Positions 49,697-61,809 of a stretch of 64,000 nt of DNA are shown here, piece by piece. The DNA is from Mycolicibacterium rhodesiae JS60. GTDB taxonomy: Bacteria > Actinomycetota > Actinomycetes > Mycobacteriales > Mycobacteriaceae. The notes beneath the pieces are model-generated. The model was given only the letters and a program-made list of their open reading frames with translations, did no database searches and was not told the DNA's origin. Where the stretch lies: positions 558,001-622,000 of the forward strand of contig AGIQ01000001.1 of the NCBI GenBank assembly GCA_000230935.2, given 5' to 3'. The translations under genes were made by a program, and so were the position numbers. Position 1 is the stretch's first letter. Each line of letters starts with the position of its first letter.

Positions 49697-50755
49697 TCAG
49701 CCGACGTAGGGGCCGACGGACAGCCCCCGCTGTGCCAGCCACGGCGCCGGGTCAATCCGGTTGGTGCCGTTCTGCAGAACCTCGAAGTGCAGGTGCGGTC
49801 CGGTCGAGTTGCCGCGGTTGCCGACGGTGGCGATCTGGTCGCCGGCGAAGACCCGCTGGCCGATCTGAACCGTCCAGGTGTTGACGTGGCCGTACAAGGT
49901 CACCGTGCCGTCGGAGTGGCGGATCTTGACCCACGCGCCGTAACCGGCGGTCGGTCCGGCGTCGACGACGACACCGTCGGACGCGGCGACAATCGGCGTC
50001 CCGATCGGAGCCGCCAGGTCGACGCCACCGTGCAGCGCGCCCCAGCGGTAGCCGAAGCCCGAGGTGTAGACGCCCTTGGTGGGTATGACGAACAGCGGCC
50101 GCTGCAGGCGGGCCTCACGCTCGGCGCGCTCCTGGGCGAAAGCCTGGCCGTTGGCCAGTTCCTCGCCGTGTACCGAGGCGTCGGCGACCGGCTTCACAGC
50201 GATCAGCTGCACCCCGCGCGGACTGGTCACGGTGCCGTCCATCGGCGTCTTGTCGGCGGCCAGAACGGTCTGGGTGGTGGTTTCGGTGGGCGGCCGCACC
50301 GCGGTGTAAGCGGCGGCCGCGGCGGCGCCGGCTGCCATGGCCGCGATCATCACGCGGCCCTTGGCGGCACTCGTCGGCTGCCTGCGGTGCTGCGGCGTGC
50401 GCGGCAGGATGTCGGTGTTCTCGCTGTTGGTGTAGCGCGGCACCTCGGCCCGGCGGTGGTCGGGGGCCGCGAACTCGGCGGGCACGGCCAGCCGAAGCGG
50501 CTGCGGGTCGTCGGCGTCGTGCAGGTCGTCCAGTTCCGGGCAGCGCGTCACCTGCAGACTCTCGAAGGCGGTGCTTTCGCGGAAATCGATCTCGGCGAGG
50601 TCGCCGAACTCGTTGAACGGGATGATGTCCGTGACGTCCAGCCGCTCGGAATCCAGTGCCCGGGCTGATGCCGCCTGCCGATCGAAGGCCCTGGTCTTTG
50701 CGTGCGGGGCCGATGCATCACCGACGGAAGTCGGGGTCGGCCGGTGCTGCGTCAA
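49697..50755 (-). CDS. M23-family peptidase (LytM-type), membrane-anchored
   Basis: About 352 residues: a long polar N-terminal region, one membrane segment around residues 135-155 (MIAAMAAGAAAAAAYTAV), a stalk, and a C-terminal M23 domain. The zinc ligands are HGGVDLAAP (HxxxD) and HLHFEV (HxH), with GFGYRWGALHGG and GDQIATVGNRGNSTGP around them, so an active peptidoglycan endopeptidase is expected outside the membrane. TTG at 50753-50755 has GGGA 9 nt upstream; a longer GTG/ATG reading is less likely. It corresponds to Rv0950c. Confidence 0.9.
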   Translation of the reverse strand: MTQHRPTPTSVGDASAPHAKTRAFDRQAASARALDSERLDVTDIIPFNEFGDLAEIDFRESTAFESLQVTRCPELDDLHDADDPQPLRLAVPAEFAAPDHRRAEVPRYTNSENTDILPRTPQHRRQPTSAAKGRVMIAAMAAGAAAAAAYTAVRPPTETTTQTVLAADKTPMDGTVTSPRGVQLIAVKPVADASVHGEELANGQAFAQERAEREARLQRPLFVIPTKGVYTSGFGYRWGALHGGVDLAAPIGTPIVAASDGVVVDAGPTAGYGAWVKIRHSDGTVTLYGHVNTWTVQIGQRVFAGDQIATVGNRGNSTGPHLHFEVLQNGTNRIDPAPWLAQRGLSVGPYVG

Positions 50756-51016
50756 AACTCGAAGTCCCTTTAGTCGTGACCAAAGCGTTATCTCAGACCC
50801 CGACGACGTTAACGAATGTCTAATGAGGGTGGCAACCCAAGCGGATATTCCACGGGGGATTGTGAGTTGAATCACTTCAACCCGGCGGTGAGATGGACCA
50901 CATGAGTGGTGGGCGAGGACGGAGTCTCGGGGCCGTCTAGATACAGTTCCCCCCGGAGCGACTTCCTCAATACAACGTCATCAAAAAGCAGTCAGCGCCG
51001 ACCAGACAGTGAGCCC
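50756..51016. other. Divergent promoter region between the M23 gene and sucC
   Basis: A 261-bp gap that holds the promoters of the M23 peptidase operon and of sucCD. It is AT-richer than its surroundings. It contains the CRP-type site at 50861-50876. No small ORF with a credible ribosome-binding site is seen. Confidence 0.5.
50861..50876. promoter_or_regulatory. CRP-type binding site upstream of sucCD
   Basis: TGTGA-GTTGAA-TCACT matches the mycobacterial CRP pattern TGTGA-N6-TCACA at nine of ten fixed positions. It lies 141 bp upstream of the sucC start and 106 bp upstream of the M23 peptidase start. CRP regulates several respiratory and TCA-cycle genes in mycobacteria, which fits control of sucCD. 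Confidence 0.6.
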
Positions 51017-52180
<1,164 letters not shown>

Positions 52181-52192
52181 GGGACACAACCA

Positions 52193-53095
<903 letters not shown>

Positions 53096-53119
53096 TTCTT
53101 CCCGCGAGCAGACACAAAG

Positions 53120-53151
53120 GCTCCCGCACGCCCGGCGTGTCGGGAGCTTTT
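53120..53151 (+). terminator. Rho-independent terminator after sucCD
   Basis: GCTCCCG (53120-53126) pairs with CGGGAGC (53141-53147), with further inner pairing CACGCC/GGCGTG and a one-base bulge, followed directly by TTTT. It lies 25 bp after the sucD stop and fits the canonical intrinsic terminator plan. Confidence 0.9.
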
Positions 53152-53187
53152 GCGTCTGGTGGGCGTTACTGGTTAGCCTGTCGAACT

Positions 53188-54720
53188 ATGGTGGATCCGC
53201 GTACCCCCGTCATCGTCGGCGTCGGACAGTTCACCGAACGCGTCGACGATCCGGACTACCGCGGCATGTCGGCGGTCGAATTGGCCACCGAAGCGGTCCG
53301 CGCCGCGCTGGCTGACACCGGAGCGGACGTCGCCGCCGTCGCCAAGGCCATTGGAGTGTTCGCCGGCCTTCGGCAATTCGAGATCTGCACGCCGTTCGCC
53401 ACTGCGCCGCTGGGCGCCTCCGACAACTACATCCGGTCGGTGGCGCGGCGCGTCGGCGCCGACCCCGAGCGTGCGGTGCTCGAGTCGATCGGCGGCAACG
53501 GCCCGCAGAAGCTGGTCACCGAGTTCGCCGGGGCCATCGCGGCCGGCGAGATCGAGGTGGCGTTGATCCTCGGGTCGGAGAATGGCTCGACGCTGAAGAC
53601 CTTCGCGGGTAAAGACGACAAGCCCGACCACAGCGAGACCGTCGGCGGCCAGCTCGATGACCGCGGATACGGCTTCGAGCAGTACATGAGCGAGTACACC
53701 GCCAAGCACGGACTCACCGGCGCGCCGGTGCAGTACGGCTTGTTGGACAACGCCCGGCGCGGCCGGCTGGGCTTGAGCGTCGACGAATACCGGCTGAAGA
53801 TGGCTGAACTGTTCGCGCCGTTCTCGAAAGTGGCTGCCAAGAACCCGTTCTCGTCGTCACCGGTCGAGCGCTCGGTCGAGGAGCTGGCCACGGTCACTGC
53901 GGAGAATCGGATGATCTGCGACCCCTACCCGCGGCTGATGGTGGCTCGCGACACCGTCAACCAGGGTGCCGCCGCTGTGGTGATGTCGGTCGAGGCCGCG
54001 CGCAAACTCGGTGTGCCCGAAGAGAAATGGGTATACCTGCACGGGCATGCGGATCAGCGGGAGCAGGACCTGCTGGACCGCGAAGACGTCAGCGTCAGCT
54101 TCGCGGCGAAACAATCAGTGGCAGAGGCCCTTCGGGTGGCGGGCATCACGATCGACGACGTGGCCACCTTCGATCTCTACAGCTGCTTTCCGTTCCCGGT
54201 GTTCGCCGTGTGTGACGACGTCGGACTGAGCGCCGACGATCCGCGCGGGCTCACGCTCACCGGTGGCCTGCCGTACTTCGGCGGACCCGGCAACAGCTAT
54301 TCGCTGCACGGCATCGCCGAGACCGTCGCCGCGATGCGGGACAAGCCAGGAGCTTTCGGTCTCGTCGGCGCCAACGGTGGTGTGATGAGCAAGTATTCGG
54401 TCGGCGTGTACTCCACCACCCCGGTCGACTGGGCACCCGACCGGAGCAAGGAGCTGCAGGCCGAGATAGAGGACCTGCCGAAGGTGTCGGTGACCCGTAA
54501 TGCCAACGGCGCCGCTGTGATCGAGACCTACTCGGTGCGCTATGACTGGCCCGAGCGGACCGGTGTCATCATCGGTCGCCTCCTTGCCGACAACAGCCGC
54601 TTCATGGCGATCAGCACCGATCCCGCCCTCGTGGCGTTGATGAGCGACGGGGATCCCCTCGGTGCCAAGATCGCCGTCACCGCAGGCGATGACGAGATCA
54701 ACCGGGCCGTTCTGGCTTAG
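53188..54720 (+). CDS. Thiolase-like protein, TLP1 type (no nucleophilic cysteine)
   Basis: A 510-residue protein with a thiolase fold (DPRTPVIVGVGQFTERVDD; 'VATFDLYSCFPFPVFAV'; 'NGGVMSKYSVGVYS') and about 100 extra C-terminal residues (VSVTRNANGAAVIETYSVRYD...). At the place of the catalytic Cys it reads ESIGGNGPQKLV, so classical thiolase chemistry is unlikely. This matches the mycobacterial thiolase-like protein type 1 (TLP1), which binds CoA-like ligands and lacks known activity. ATG at 53188 is preferred over an extension. The stop overlaps the next convergent gene by 4 bp. Confidence 0.87.
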   Translation: MVDPRTPVIVGVGQFTERVDDPDYRGMSAVELATEAVRAALADTGADVAAVAKAIGVFAGLRQFEICTPFATAPLGASDNYIRSVARRVGADPERAVLESIGGNGPQKLVTEFAGAIAAGEIEVALILGSENGSTLKTFAGKDDKPDHSETVGGQLDDRGYGFEQYMSEYTAKHGLTGAPVQYGLLDNARRGRLGLSVDEYRLKMAELFAPFSKVAAKNPFSSSPVERSVEELATVTAENRMICDPYPRLMVARDTVNQGAAAVVMSVEAARKLGVPEEKWVYLHGHADQREQDLLDREDVSVSFAAKQSVAEALRVAGITIDDVATFDLYSCFPFPVFAVCDDVGLSADDPRGLTLTGGLPYFGGPGNSYSLHGIAETVAAMRDKPGAFGLVGANGGVMSKYSVGVYSTTPVDWAPDRSKELQAEIEDLPKVSVTRNANGAAVIETYSVRYDWPERTGVIIGRLLADNSRFMAISTDPALVALMSDGDPLGAKIAVTAGDDEINRAVLA

Positions 54721-55568
54721 AGGTTCATGTCGGCGACCTTGCCCGCCAAGCGCTCCACATAGGCGGCGACCTCGTCTTCGGGCTTGTCCGGCAGCCCGAA
54801 CAGCACTTCGGTGACGCCAATGTCGCGCCAGTGCGCCAACTTCTCGGGCACCGGCTTGAAGTCGAGCGCCACGATCTGCGGGGCGCCGTCGCGACCAGCG
54901 GCCGCCCAGACGTCGTGCAGCAGCTTCACCGGCTCGTCGATGTCGAAGTCACGCGGAGTGGTGATCCAGCCGTCGGCACTGCGGGCGATCCACTTGAAGT
55001 TCTTCTCGGTGCCGGCCGCGCCGACGAGCACCGGGATGTGGGATTGGACGGGCTTGGGCCAGGCCCAGCTCGGCCCGAATTTCACGAACTCGCCGTCGTA
55101 TTCGGCTTCCTCTTGTGTCCACAGTGCGCGCATCGCTTCCAGATATTCGCGCAAACAGGTGCGGCGCCGCCCGGCAGGCACACCGTGGTCGGCCAGCTCG
55201 TCGGTGTTCCAGCCGAAACCGACGCCGAGGCTGACCCGCCCACCGGACAGATGATCAAGTGTCGCAATCGATTTCGCCAGCGTGATGGGATCGTGCTCGA
55301 CGGGCAGCGCCACCGCGGTGGACAACCGCACCCGCGACGTGACCGCCGCCGCGGTGCCCAGCGACACCCACGGATCCAGGGTGCGCATGTAGCGGTCGTC
55401 GGGCAGTGACTCGTCGCCGGTGGTGGGGTGGGCGGCCTCGCGTTTGACCGGGATGTGCGTGTGCTCGGGCACGTAAAAGGTCGTGAAGCCGTGGTCATCG
55501 GCGAGCTTGGCCGCCGCCGCCGGTGCGATACCACGGTCACTGGTGAACAGAACGAGCCCGAAATCCAT
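54717..55568 (-). CDS. LLM-class oxidoreductase (Rv0953c-like)
   Basis: A 283-residue luciferase-like protein, with 'DFGLVLFTSDRGIAPAAAAKLADDHGFTTFYVPEHTHIP', 'RVRLSTAVALPVEHDPITLAKSIATLDHLSGGRVSLGVGFGWNTDELADHGV' and 'IPVLVGAAGTEKNFKWIARSADGWITTP'. The F420-binding LLM pattern is clear; the substrate is unknown. It matches Rv0953c in length and place. A weak KstR-like sequence close to the start is degenerate and is not counted as a site. Confidence 0.88.
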   Translation of the reverse strand: MDFGLVLFTSDRGIAPAAAAKLADDHGFTTFYVPEHTHIPVKREAAHPTTGDESLPDDRYMRTLDPWVSLGTAAAVTSRVRLSTAVALPVEHDPITLAKSIATLDHLSGGRVSLGVGFGWNTDELADHGVPAGRRRTCLREYLEAMRALWTQEEAEYDGEFVKFGPSWAWPKPVQSHIPVLVGAAGTEKNFKWIARSADGWITTPRDFDIDEPVKLLHDVWAAAGRDGAPQIVALDFKPVPEKLAHWRDIGVTEVLFGLPDKPEDEVAAYVERLAGKVADMNL

Positions 55569-55689
55569 GGGCTGAATTAGAACGGGTCACCGAAACCCCG
55601 GGCAAGGCGCGGTCCCGGTGGACGACACCTGCGCTCTCGGCGAGTTAAAGGGGTGACCGCGGCGGTGGCCGTCACAACCATGGCAGAAC

Positions 55690-56820
55690 ATGACGACCGA
55701 ACGCATCGCCGACAGTGTGAAATTCGCCTACTGGGTTCCCAACGTCAGTGGCGGTCTTGTCACGAGCACGATCGAACAGCGCACCGACTGGAACTACGAC
55801 TACAACGTCAAGCTCGCGCAGACCGCCGAGAACAACGGTTTCGAGTACGCGCTGTCCCAGGTCCGCTACGAGGCCAGTTACGGCGCCGAATTCCAGCACG
55901 AGTCCACCAGCTTCTCGCTGGCGCTGCTGCTGGCCACCCAGCGCCTCAAACTCATCGCCGCCGTCCACCCGGGCCTGTGGCAGCCCGGCGTCCTGGCCAA
56001 GCTGGGCGCCACCGCCGATCAACTTTCGGGTGGCCGCTTCGCCGTCAACGTCGTCTCCGGCTGGTTCAAGGACGAGTTCACCCACCTGGGCGAGCCGTGG
56101 CTCGAACACGACGAGCGTTACCGGCGCACCGCCGAATTCCTGCAGGTACTGCGCAAGATCTGGACCGAGGACGACGTGGACTTCCGCGGTGACTTCTATC
56201 GCATCCACGACTTCACCCTCAAGCCCAAGCCGCTGAACACCGCCGAGCGGCCCAACCCCGAGATCTTCCAGGGCGGTAACTCCACCCCTGCCCGGCGCAA
56301 CGGCGGCTACTACGCCGACTGGTACTTCTCCAATGGCAAGGATTTCGGCGGCGTCACCGAACAACTCGTCGAGGTTCGCGACCACGCCCGCGATGCGGGC
56401 CGGGAAGTCAATTTCGGGCTGAATGGCTTCATCATCGCCAGGGACACAGAGAAGGAGGCGAGGGAAGTCCTTCGAGAGATCATCGCCAAGGCCAACCGGC
56501 CGGCGGTCGAGGGTTTCCACTCCGCGGTGCAGCAGGCCGGCAATTCCACGAGCGACAAGCGCGGCATGTGGGCCGACTCGACGTTCGAGGATCTGGTCCA
56601 GTACAACGACGGATTCCGGACGCAGCTGATCGGAACTCCCGAGCAGATCGCCGAACGCATCGCCGCATATCGCAAACGTGGGGTGGACCTCATCCTCGGC
56701 GGCTTCCTGCACTTTCAGGAAGAGATCGAGTACTTCGGCGCCCGCGTGCTGCCGTTGGTGCGCGAAATCGAAGCAGCCGAGCGCGATTCGATCGGGGCGC
56801 CGCTTCAGGCAACGGCCTGA
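55690..56820 (+). CDS. sfnG: Dimethylsulfone monooxygenase-like LLM flavoenzyme
   Basis: A 376-residue LLM monooxygenase of the FMNH2-dependent alkanesulfonate/SfnG group: FAYWVPNVSGGLVTSTIEQRTDWNYDYN near the start, FQHESTSFSLALLLATQRLKLIAAVHPG, 'NVVSGWFKDEFTHLGEPWLEHDERYRR', and 'SFEDLVQYNDGFRTQLIGTPEQIAERI'-type C-terminus (here 'STFEDLVQYNDGF'). These blocks are those of dimethylsulfone monooxygenase SfnG, which frees sulfur as methanesulfinate. It lies among Rv0953c/Rv0954 homologues with no counterpart in M. tuberculosis that I know of, so it looks like an insertion. Confidence 0.85.
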   Translation: MTTERIADSVKFAYWVPNVSGGLVTSTIEQRTDWNYDYNVKLAQTAENNGFEYALSQVRYEASYGAEFQHESTSFSLALLLATQRLKLIAAVHPGLWQPGVLAKLGATADQLSGGRFAVNVVSGWFKDEFTHLGEPWLEHDERYRRTAEFLQVLRKIWTEDDVDFRGDFYRIHDFTLKPKPLNTAERPNPEIFQGGNSTPARRNGGYYADWYFSNGKDFGGVTEQLVEVRDHARDAGREVNFGLNGFIIARDTEKEAREVLREIIAKANRPAVEGFHSAVQQAGNSTSDKRGMWADSTFEDLVQYNDGFRTQLIGTPEQIAERIAAYRKRGVDLILGGFLHFQEEIEYFGARVLPLVREIEAAERDSIGAPLQATA

Positions 56821-56988
56821 CCCGTGCAGGCCGGTTGCCAACTGGCTGTGTGACACGCCGATGGTCGTGGCCGCCACGGCGGTGTGCGCTAGCGTGGTGT
56901 GCGAGCCGGACCTGCGGGTCCGTTCGAGAGCCACCACCGACGCTGCGCCGCGGGGAAGCGCCGGCGTGACGAGGCTGAAGGAGAGGCC

Positions 56989-57789
56989 ATGACTTACCCG
57001 CCCACCAACCCGGGCTACCCACCGACTCAGCCACCCGGGCCCTACGGCGCTCCCGCGCCGTCGTTCGCCCCCGCCGAGTCTGGGCCGAGCAAGCTGCCGC
57101 TCTACCTCAACGTTGTTGTCATCGTGCTGGGATTGGCGGCCTACCTGGCCAGCTTCGGCCCGATTCTCACGATCAAGGCCGAGCTCGGCCCCTTCGGCGG
57201 TGCCGAGCTCAGCGGTGGTGGCGGCGGATACCCGGTCGTCGCCACGATCGTCGCCGCGCTGTTGGCGGCGGCCGCGCTGCTGCCCAAGGCCAGGGATTAC
57301 GGCGGCGTCATCGCGACCGCTTCCGGGGTCGCGCTGCTGACGGCGATCGCCACGATGGTCGGTAAGCCGACCGGGTTCACCGTCGGCTGGGGACTGTGGG
57401 TCATGGTCGCCCTGACCCTGCTGCAGACCGTCGCCGCGGTGACGGCGCTGCTGCTGGAAGCCGGAATCATCACCGCTCCGGCGCCTCGGCCCCGCTACGA
57501 CCAGTTCGGTCAGTACGGCCCGCCGCCCGGCGGCTACTACGGCCAGCCCGGCCCGCAGGGAATCCCGCCCCGGCCCGGCTACCCCACGCAGTACGGCGGT
57601 GGCTACGCGTCCGGTCCGACGAGCGGAGGCTTCAGCGGGCTCGGCGCGCAGAGCGGCCCGCCCACCCCGCCGACTGGTTTCCCCAGCTTCAGCCCCCCGC
57701 CGCCCGCCGGGTCGGGTCAGCCGTCCGCACAGCCGGACCAGCCTCAGGCGCCGTCATCGTCGCCGCCATCGGGTCCCAACCCGTCGTAA
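56989..57789 (+). CDS. 34-kDa-antigen-like membrane protein (Rv0954 type, DUF5336)
   Basis: A 266-residue protein with a Pro/Gly/Tyr-rich N-terminus ([23 protein letters not shown]), four membrane helices (about residues 38-165) and a long Pro/Gly/Ser/Gln-rich C-terminal tail. This layout is that of the mycobacterial 34-kDa antigen homologues (Rv0954). AAGGAG lies 5 nt before the ATG at 56989, which decides the start. Its function is not known; it is thought to sit in the envelope. It probably forms a unit with the next gene. Confidence 0.88.
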   Translation: MTYPPTNPGYPPTQPPGPYGAPAPSFAPAESGPSKLPLYLNVVVIVLGLAAYLASFGPILTIKAELGPFGGAELSGGGGGYPVVATIVAALLAAAALLPKARDYGGVIATASGVALLTAIATMVGKPTGFTVGWGLWVMVALTLLQTVAAVTALLLEAGIITAPAPRPRYDQFGQYGPPPGGYYGQPGPQGIPPRPGYPTQYGGGYASGPTSGGFSGLGAQSGPPTPPTGFPSFSPPPPAGSGQPSAQPDQPQAPSSSPPSGPNPS

Positions 57790-57838
57790 CCGGGCACTCG
57801 TCGCGCAGCGCGTCGAAGTGGCGCGGCGAGTGACACGG

Positions 57839-59242
57839 ATGGAGGACAAGCGACCGGTCGGGGCACGCCAGGCGCGTGACCTGGTTCGGATCGCGTTCGG
57901 CCCGTCGCTGGTGGCGTTGGTGGTGATCGCCGCGGTGACGCTGCTGCAACTCGTGATCGCCAACAGCGATATGACCGGCACCCTCGGTGCCATCGCCAGC
58001 ATGTGGCTGGCCGTGCACCAGGTGCCCATCTCGATCGCCGGCCACCAGCTGGCGGTTCTGCCGCTGCTCCCGGTGTTGCTGATGGTGTGGGGTACGGCGC
58101 GCACGACGGCGCACGCGACCTCGCCGCGCGCGTCCTGGTTCGTGACCCGCTGGATCGTGGCGTCCGCGCTCGGCGGTCCCCTGCTGCTGGCCGCGATCGC
58201 GCTGGCCGTCATCCACGATGCCTCGTCGGTGATCACCGAGTTGCAGACGCCGAGTGCATTGCGCGCGTTCTCCGGCGTGCTGGCCGTGCACGGTATCGGC
58301 GCGCTGATCGGGGTGGGATCCAAGCTCGGGTGGCGCACGCTGCGCGCGCTGCGGCTGCCGCTGTGGCTCGGCGACACGGTGCGCGCCGCGACGGCGGGGC
58401 TGTTGGCGTTGCTGGGGCTGTCCGGTGCGGTCACCGCGGTGTCGCTGATCGTGCACTGGGGCACCATGCACGAGCTGTACGCGGTGACGGATTCGCTGTT
58501 CGGGCAACTCAGCCTGACATTGTTGTCGGCGCTGTATGTCCCCAACGTGATCATCGGGACGTCGGCGGTGGCGGTCGGCTCCAGCGCCCACATCGGCTTT
58601 GCGACGTTCAGCTCGTTCACCGTCTTCGGTGGGGACATTCCCGCGCTGCCGATTCTGGCCGCGGTGCCGACGCCGCCGCTGGGACCGGTGTGGGTGGCAC
58701 TGCTGATCGTCGGTGCGGCCTCCGGGGTCGCGGTGGGGCAGCAGTGCGCCACCCGGCCCTTGCCCTGGCCTGCCGCGATGGCCAAGCTTGCCGTCGCGTC
58801 ACTGCTGGCGGCGGTCACGATGGTCGTGCTGGGTTACGCCGGCGGCGGGCAGCTGGGCAACTTCGGCGAGGTCGGGGTGGACCAGAGCACGTTCGGGCCC
58901 GCGGTGTTCTTCTGGTTCTTCGTGATCGGCGCCGTCACGGTGGTGATGGCCGATGGCGTCCGGCGTCGCCCCAAGAAGGTGAAACCGCTCGAGCCGGTCC
59001 CCGTGGCGCAGCCGGACTGCCAGGACGACGATGAGGCCCTCACTGCACCGATACCCGACGTGGCAGACGAGCCCGAACCCGAGGCGGAGCCGGACCGGCG
59101 AGCCGACGTCGACGCCGAGGGAGAACCCGAGCCGCAACCTCCGGCGCAGGCACAGCCCGTTCGGCCCGCGCCCGACCTCGAAGACCTCGAGGACCTGATG
59201 GTCGTCGACGACGATATCGAGACGGGACCGCCCGAGCGTTAG
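57839..59242 (+). CDS. Polytopic membrane protein (Rv0955 type, DUF6350)
   Basis: A 467-residue protein with about ten membrane helices (residues ~15-395) followed by an acidic C-terminal tail of roughly 75 residues ([24 protein letters not shown]...[12 protein letters not shown]). The pattern and position match Rv0955, between the 34-kDa-antigen homologue and purN. Function is unknown. ATG at 57839 is used; GTG three codons earlier (57830) is possible. The stop overlaps the convergent zinc-binding gene by 4 bp. Confidence 0.83.
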   Translation: MEDKRPVGARQARDLVRIAFGPSLVALVVIAAVTLLQLVIANSDMTGTLGAIASMWLAVHQVPISIAGHQLAVLPLLPVLLMVWGTARTTAHATSPRASWFVTRWIVASALGGPLLLAAIALAVIHDASSVITELQTPSALRAFSGVLAVHGIGALIGVGSKLGWRTLRALRLPLWLGDTVRAATAGLLALLGLSGAVTAVSLIVHWGTMHELYAVTDSLFGQLSLTLLSALYVPNVIIGTSAVAVGSSAHIGFATFSSFTVFGGDIPALPILAAVPTPPLGPVWVALLIVGAASGVAVGQQCATRPLPWPAAMAKLAVASLLAAVTMVVLGYAGGGQLGNFGEVGVDQSTFGPAVFFWFFVIGAVTVVMADGVRRRPKKVKPLEPVPVAQPDCQDDDEALTAPIPDVADEPEPEAEPDRRADVDAEGEPEPQPPAQAQPVRPAPDLEDLEDLMVVDDDIETGPPER

Positions 59243-59493
59243 GCGCCCGAGGGGACCGGATACCGGTCGTTGATGTCGGCGTTGCTGGACTTTCGTGCGC
59301 AGTGCGCACAACAGAAGATGGCGTCCTCGGTCTCCACGCCGTGGCCCAGGATCCGGCAGCCGCAGTGGGCACACTGCGGAGCCAGCTCGGCGGCCGCGCA
59401 TTCGACGCTGTCGAAGATGGCGGCATGGCCGTCGGCGAAGGTGACGGTGAACGCCTTGTCGTAGTCGTTTCCGCATGTGCTGCAGATCGGCAT
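59239..59493 (-). CDS. Small Cys-rich zinc-binding protein
   Basis: An 84-residue protein with CSTC near the N-terminus, a further Cys in [21 protein letters not shown] and FCCAHC, i.e. a set of CxxC pairs typical of two zinc-binding treble-clef-like sites. GAGGAG lies 7 nt before the ATG at 59493, which decides the start. Small proteins of this kind are widespread in actinobacteria but have no assigned role; metal storage or a regulatory role is possible. Confidence 0.76.
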   Translation of the reverse strand: MPICSTCGNDYDKAFTVTFADGHAAIFDSVECAAAELAPQCAHCGCRILGHGVETEDAIFCCAHCARKSSNADINDRYPVPSGA

Positions 59494-59573
59494 CGGGGTG
59501 CTCCTCAAAACTCGACGGTGAAACCTCGGGTGCCCGGCGACCGGTGCCGACAAACACCGTTAGGCTCATCGCC

Positions 59574-60203
59574 GTGCCGCAACCCATCCACGTCCCGCCG
59601 AGCGCGCCGGCACGGCTCGTCGTCCTGGCGTCGGGGACCGGGTCATTGCTGAAATCACTGCTGGCGGCCGCCGTCGGCGACTATCCAGCGCGCGTCGTCG
59701 CCGTGGGGGTGGATCGCGACTGCCCGGCCGTCGACATCGCCCACACCGCGTCGATCCCCACGTTTTGCGTGCGCCTGAAGGACTATCCCGACCGCGTCGC
59801 GTGGGACACCGCGATCGCCGATGCCACCGCAGCGCACAATCCCGACCTCATCGTGTCGGCGGGCTTCATGAAAATACTTGGCCCGGAATTCCTTTCGCGT
59901 TTCCTCGGCCGCGTCGTCAACACTCATCCGGCATTGCTTCCGGCCTTTCCGGGTGCGCATGCGGTGCCCGATGCGCTGGCCTATGGCGTCAGGGTGACCG
60001 GTTGCACCGTGCATCTCGTGGACGCCGGTGTGGACACCGGCCCGATCGTGGCACAGCAGGCGGTCGAGATTCTCGACGGTGACGACGAAGACACTTTGCA
60101 CGAACGCATCAAGGTCGTCGAACGACGGTTGTTGGTGGACGTATTGGCCGCGCTGGCGACGCGCGGCGTGACCTGGAGCGGCAGAAAGGCGACCATAGGA
60201 TGA
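59574..60203 (+). CDS. purN: Phosphoribosylglycinamide formyltransferase
   Basis: A 209-residue [22 protein letters not shown] at the phosphate-binding start, '[41 protein letters not shown]' with the catalytic Asn-x-His, and [13 protein letters not shown] with the catalytic Asp. It transfers formyl from 10-formyl-THF to GAR in purine synthesis. GTG at 59574. The stop overlaps the start of purH (ATGA), so the two are coupled. Confidence 0.95.
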   Translation: MPQPIHVPPSAPARLVVLASGTGSLLKSLLAAAVGDYPARVVAVGVDRDCPAVDIAHTASIPTFCVRLKDYPDRVAWDTAIADATAAHNPDLIVSAGFMKILGPEFLSRFLGRVVNTHPALLPAFPGAHAVPDALAYGVRVTGCTVHLVDAGVDTGPIVAQQAVEILDGDDEDTLHERIKVVERRLLVDVLAALATRGVTWSGRKATIG

Positions 60204-61783
60204 CCGCGGGGACTTTGATCGGGAAGACGCCGATCCGGCGCGCGCTGATCAGCGTGTACGACAAGAGCGGACTGATTCCGCTCGCGCAAGGGCTGCACGA
60301 GGCGGGCGTAGACATCGTCTCGACCGGGTCGACAGCCAAAACCATTGCCGACAAAGGTATCCCGGTGACCCCGGTGGAGTACGTCACCGGCTTCCCCGAG
60401 GTCCTCGACGGCCGGGTCAAGACCCTGCACCCGCACATCCACGCCGGCCTGCTGGCCGACACCCGCAGGCCCGAGCATCTCAAGGCGCTCGAAGAGCTCA
60501 AGATCGCACCGTTCGATCTCGTCGTCGTCAACCTCTACCCCTTCACCGAGACGGTGGCCTCGGGCGCCGACGTCGAGGAGTGCGTGGAGCAGATCGACAT
60601 CGGTGGTCCGTCGATGGTGCGTGCGTCGGCCAAGAACCATGCCAGCGTGGCCGTTGTCGTCGACCCGCTCGGCTATGACGGCGTGCTCGCCGCGGTCCGG
60701 TCCGGCGGCTTCACGCTCGCCGAGCGACAGAAGTTGGCGGCGTTGGCATTTCGGCACACCGCCGAGTACGACGTCGCGGTGGCCAGTTGGATGGGCTCGG
60801 TGCTGGCGCCCGAGGACACCGACGCACCGGCGTTCCTGCCACCGTGGTTCGGCCGCACCTGGCGGCGCACCTCGCAGCTGCGCTACGGCGAGAACCCGCA
60901 TCAGCGGGCCGCGCTCTACCGCGACGATGCCGGCTGGCCGGGTCTGGCACAGGCCGAGCAGCTGCACGGAAAAGAGATGTCCTACAACAACTTCACCGAT
61001 GCCGACGCGGCCTGGCGGGCGGCGTTCGATCACGAGCAGATCTGCGTGGCGATCATCAAGCACGCCAACCCGTGCGGCATCGCGATCTCGTCGGTCTCGG
61101 TGGCCGACGCGCACCGCAAGGCCCACGAATGCGATCCGCTGAGCGCATTCGGTGGCGTGATCGCCGCCAACACCGCGGTCACCGTGGAGATGGCCGAGTT
61201 CGTGTCGGAAATCTTCACCGAGGTGATCATCGCGCCGGCCTACGAGCCGGGCGCGGTGGAGATCTTGGCCCGTAAGAAGAACATTCGCGTGCTCGTCGCC
61301 TCCGAGCCGCCGGTCGGTGGGGTCGAGCTGCGGCAGATCAGCGGTGGTCTGCTGATGCAGGAGCGCGACGCGATCGACGCCCCCGGTGACGACCCGGCCA
61401 ATTGGACGCTGGCCACCGGGACCCCGGCGGACCCGGCAACGTTGTCCGATCTCCGGTTCGCCTGGCGTGCCTGCCGTGCGGTCAAGTCCAACGCGATCGT
61501 GGTGGCAGCCGACGGTGCGACGGTCGGCGTCGGCATGGGCCAGGTCAACCGGGTCGATGCGGCGCGGCTCGCGGTGGAGCGCGGTGGCGAGCGGGTCCGC
61601 GGCGCGGTCGCTGCCAGCGATGCCTTCTTCCCGTTCCCGGACGGGCTCGAGACGCTGACGGCGGCCGGCGTCAAGGCGGTCGTGCACCCCGGTGGTTCGG
61701 TGCGCGACGACCTGGTCACCGAGGCCGCTGCGAAGGCCGGCGTCACGCTCTACCTCACCGGAGCGAGACACTTCGCGCACTGA
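60200..61783 (+). CDS. purH: Bifunctional AICAR transformylase / IMP cyclohydrolase
   Basis: A 527-residue PurH. An N-terminal MGS-like cyclohydrolase domain ([20 protein letters not shown]; '[13 protein letters not shown]'; '[10 protein letters not shown]') is followed by the AICAR-formyltransferase domain, with the Lys-His pair in [10 protein letters not shown] and a C-terminal [26 protein letters not shown]. It carries out the last two steps to IMP. It is coupled to purN by a 4-bp overlap; this is the Rv0956-Rv0957 order. Confidence 0.97.
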   Translation: MTAGTLIGKTPIRRALISVYDKSGLIPLAQGLHEAGVDIVSTGSTAKTIADKGIPVTPVEYVTGFPEVLDGRVKTLHPHIHAGLLADTRRPEHLKALEELKIAPFDLVVVNLYPFTETVASGADVEECVEQIDIGGPSMVRASAKNHASVAVVVDPLGYDGVLAAVRSGGFTLAERQKLAALAFRHTAEYDVAVASWMGSVLAPEDTDAPAFLPPWFGRTWRRTSQLRYGENPHQRAALYRDDAGWPGLAQAEQLHGKEMSYNNFTDADAAWRAAFDHEQICVAIIKHANPCGIAISSVSVADAHRKAHECDPLSAFGGVIAANTAVTVEMAEFVSEIFTEVIIAPAYEPGAVEILARKKNIRVLVASEPPVGGVELRQISGGLLMQERDAIDAPGDDPANWTLATGTPADPATLSDLRFAWRACRAVKSNAIVVAADGATVGVGMGQVNRVDAARLAVERGGERVRGAVAASDAFFPFPDGLETLTAAGVKAVVHPGGSVRDDLVTEAAAKAGVTLYLTGARHFAH

Positions 61784-61809
61784 GCACGTAGCAGTCGTAG
61801 CGTGGAGAG

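Noticed and set aside
55568-55590. KstR-like sequence near the Rv0953c-like gene
   Set aside because: TAGAACGGGTCACC has only one good half; the GTT half is replaced by GTC and the outer A is missing. Not counted as a site.
59475-59573. Cys-rich upstream extension of the purN frame (MCCRS...) as a cysteine leader peptide
   Set aside because: It overlaps the 5' end of the zinc-protein gene on the other strand, has no hairpin set, and purN is not a cysteine-pathway gene.
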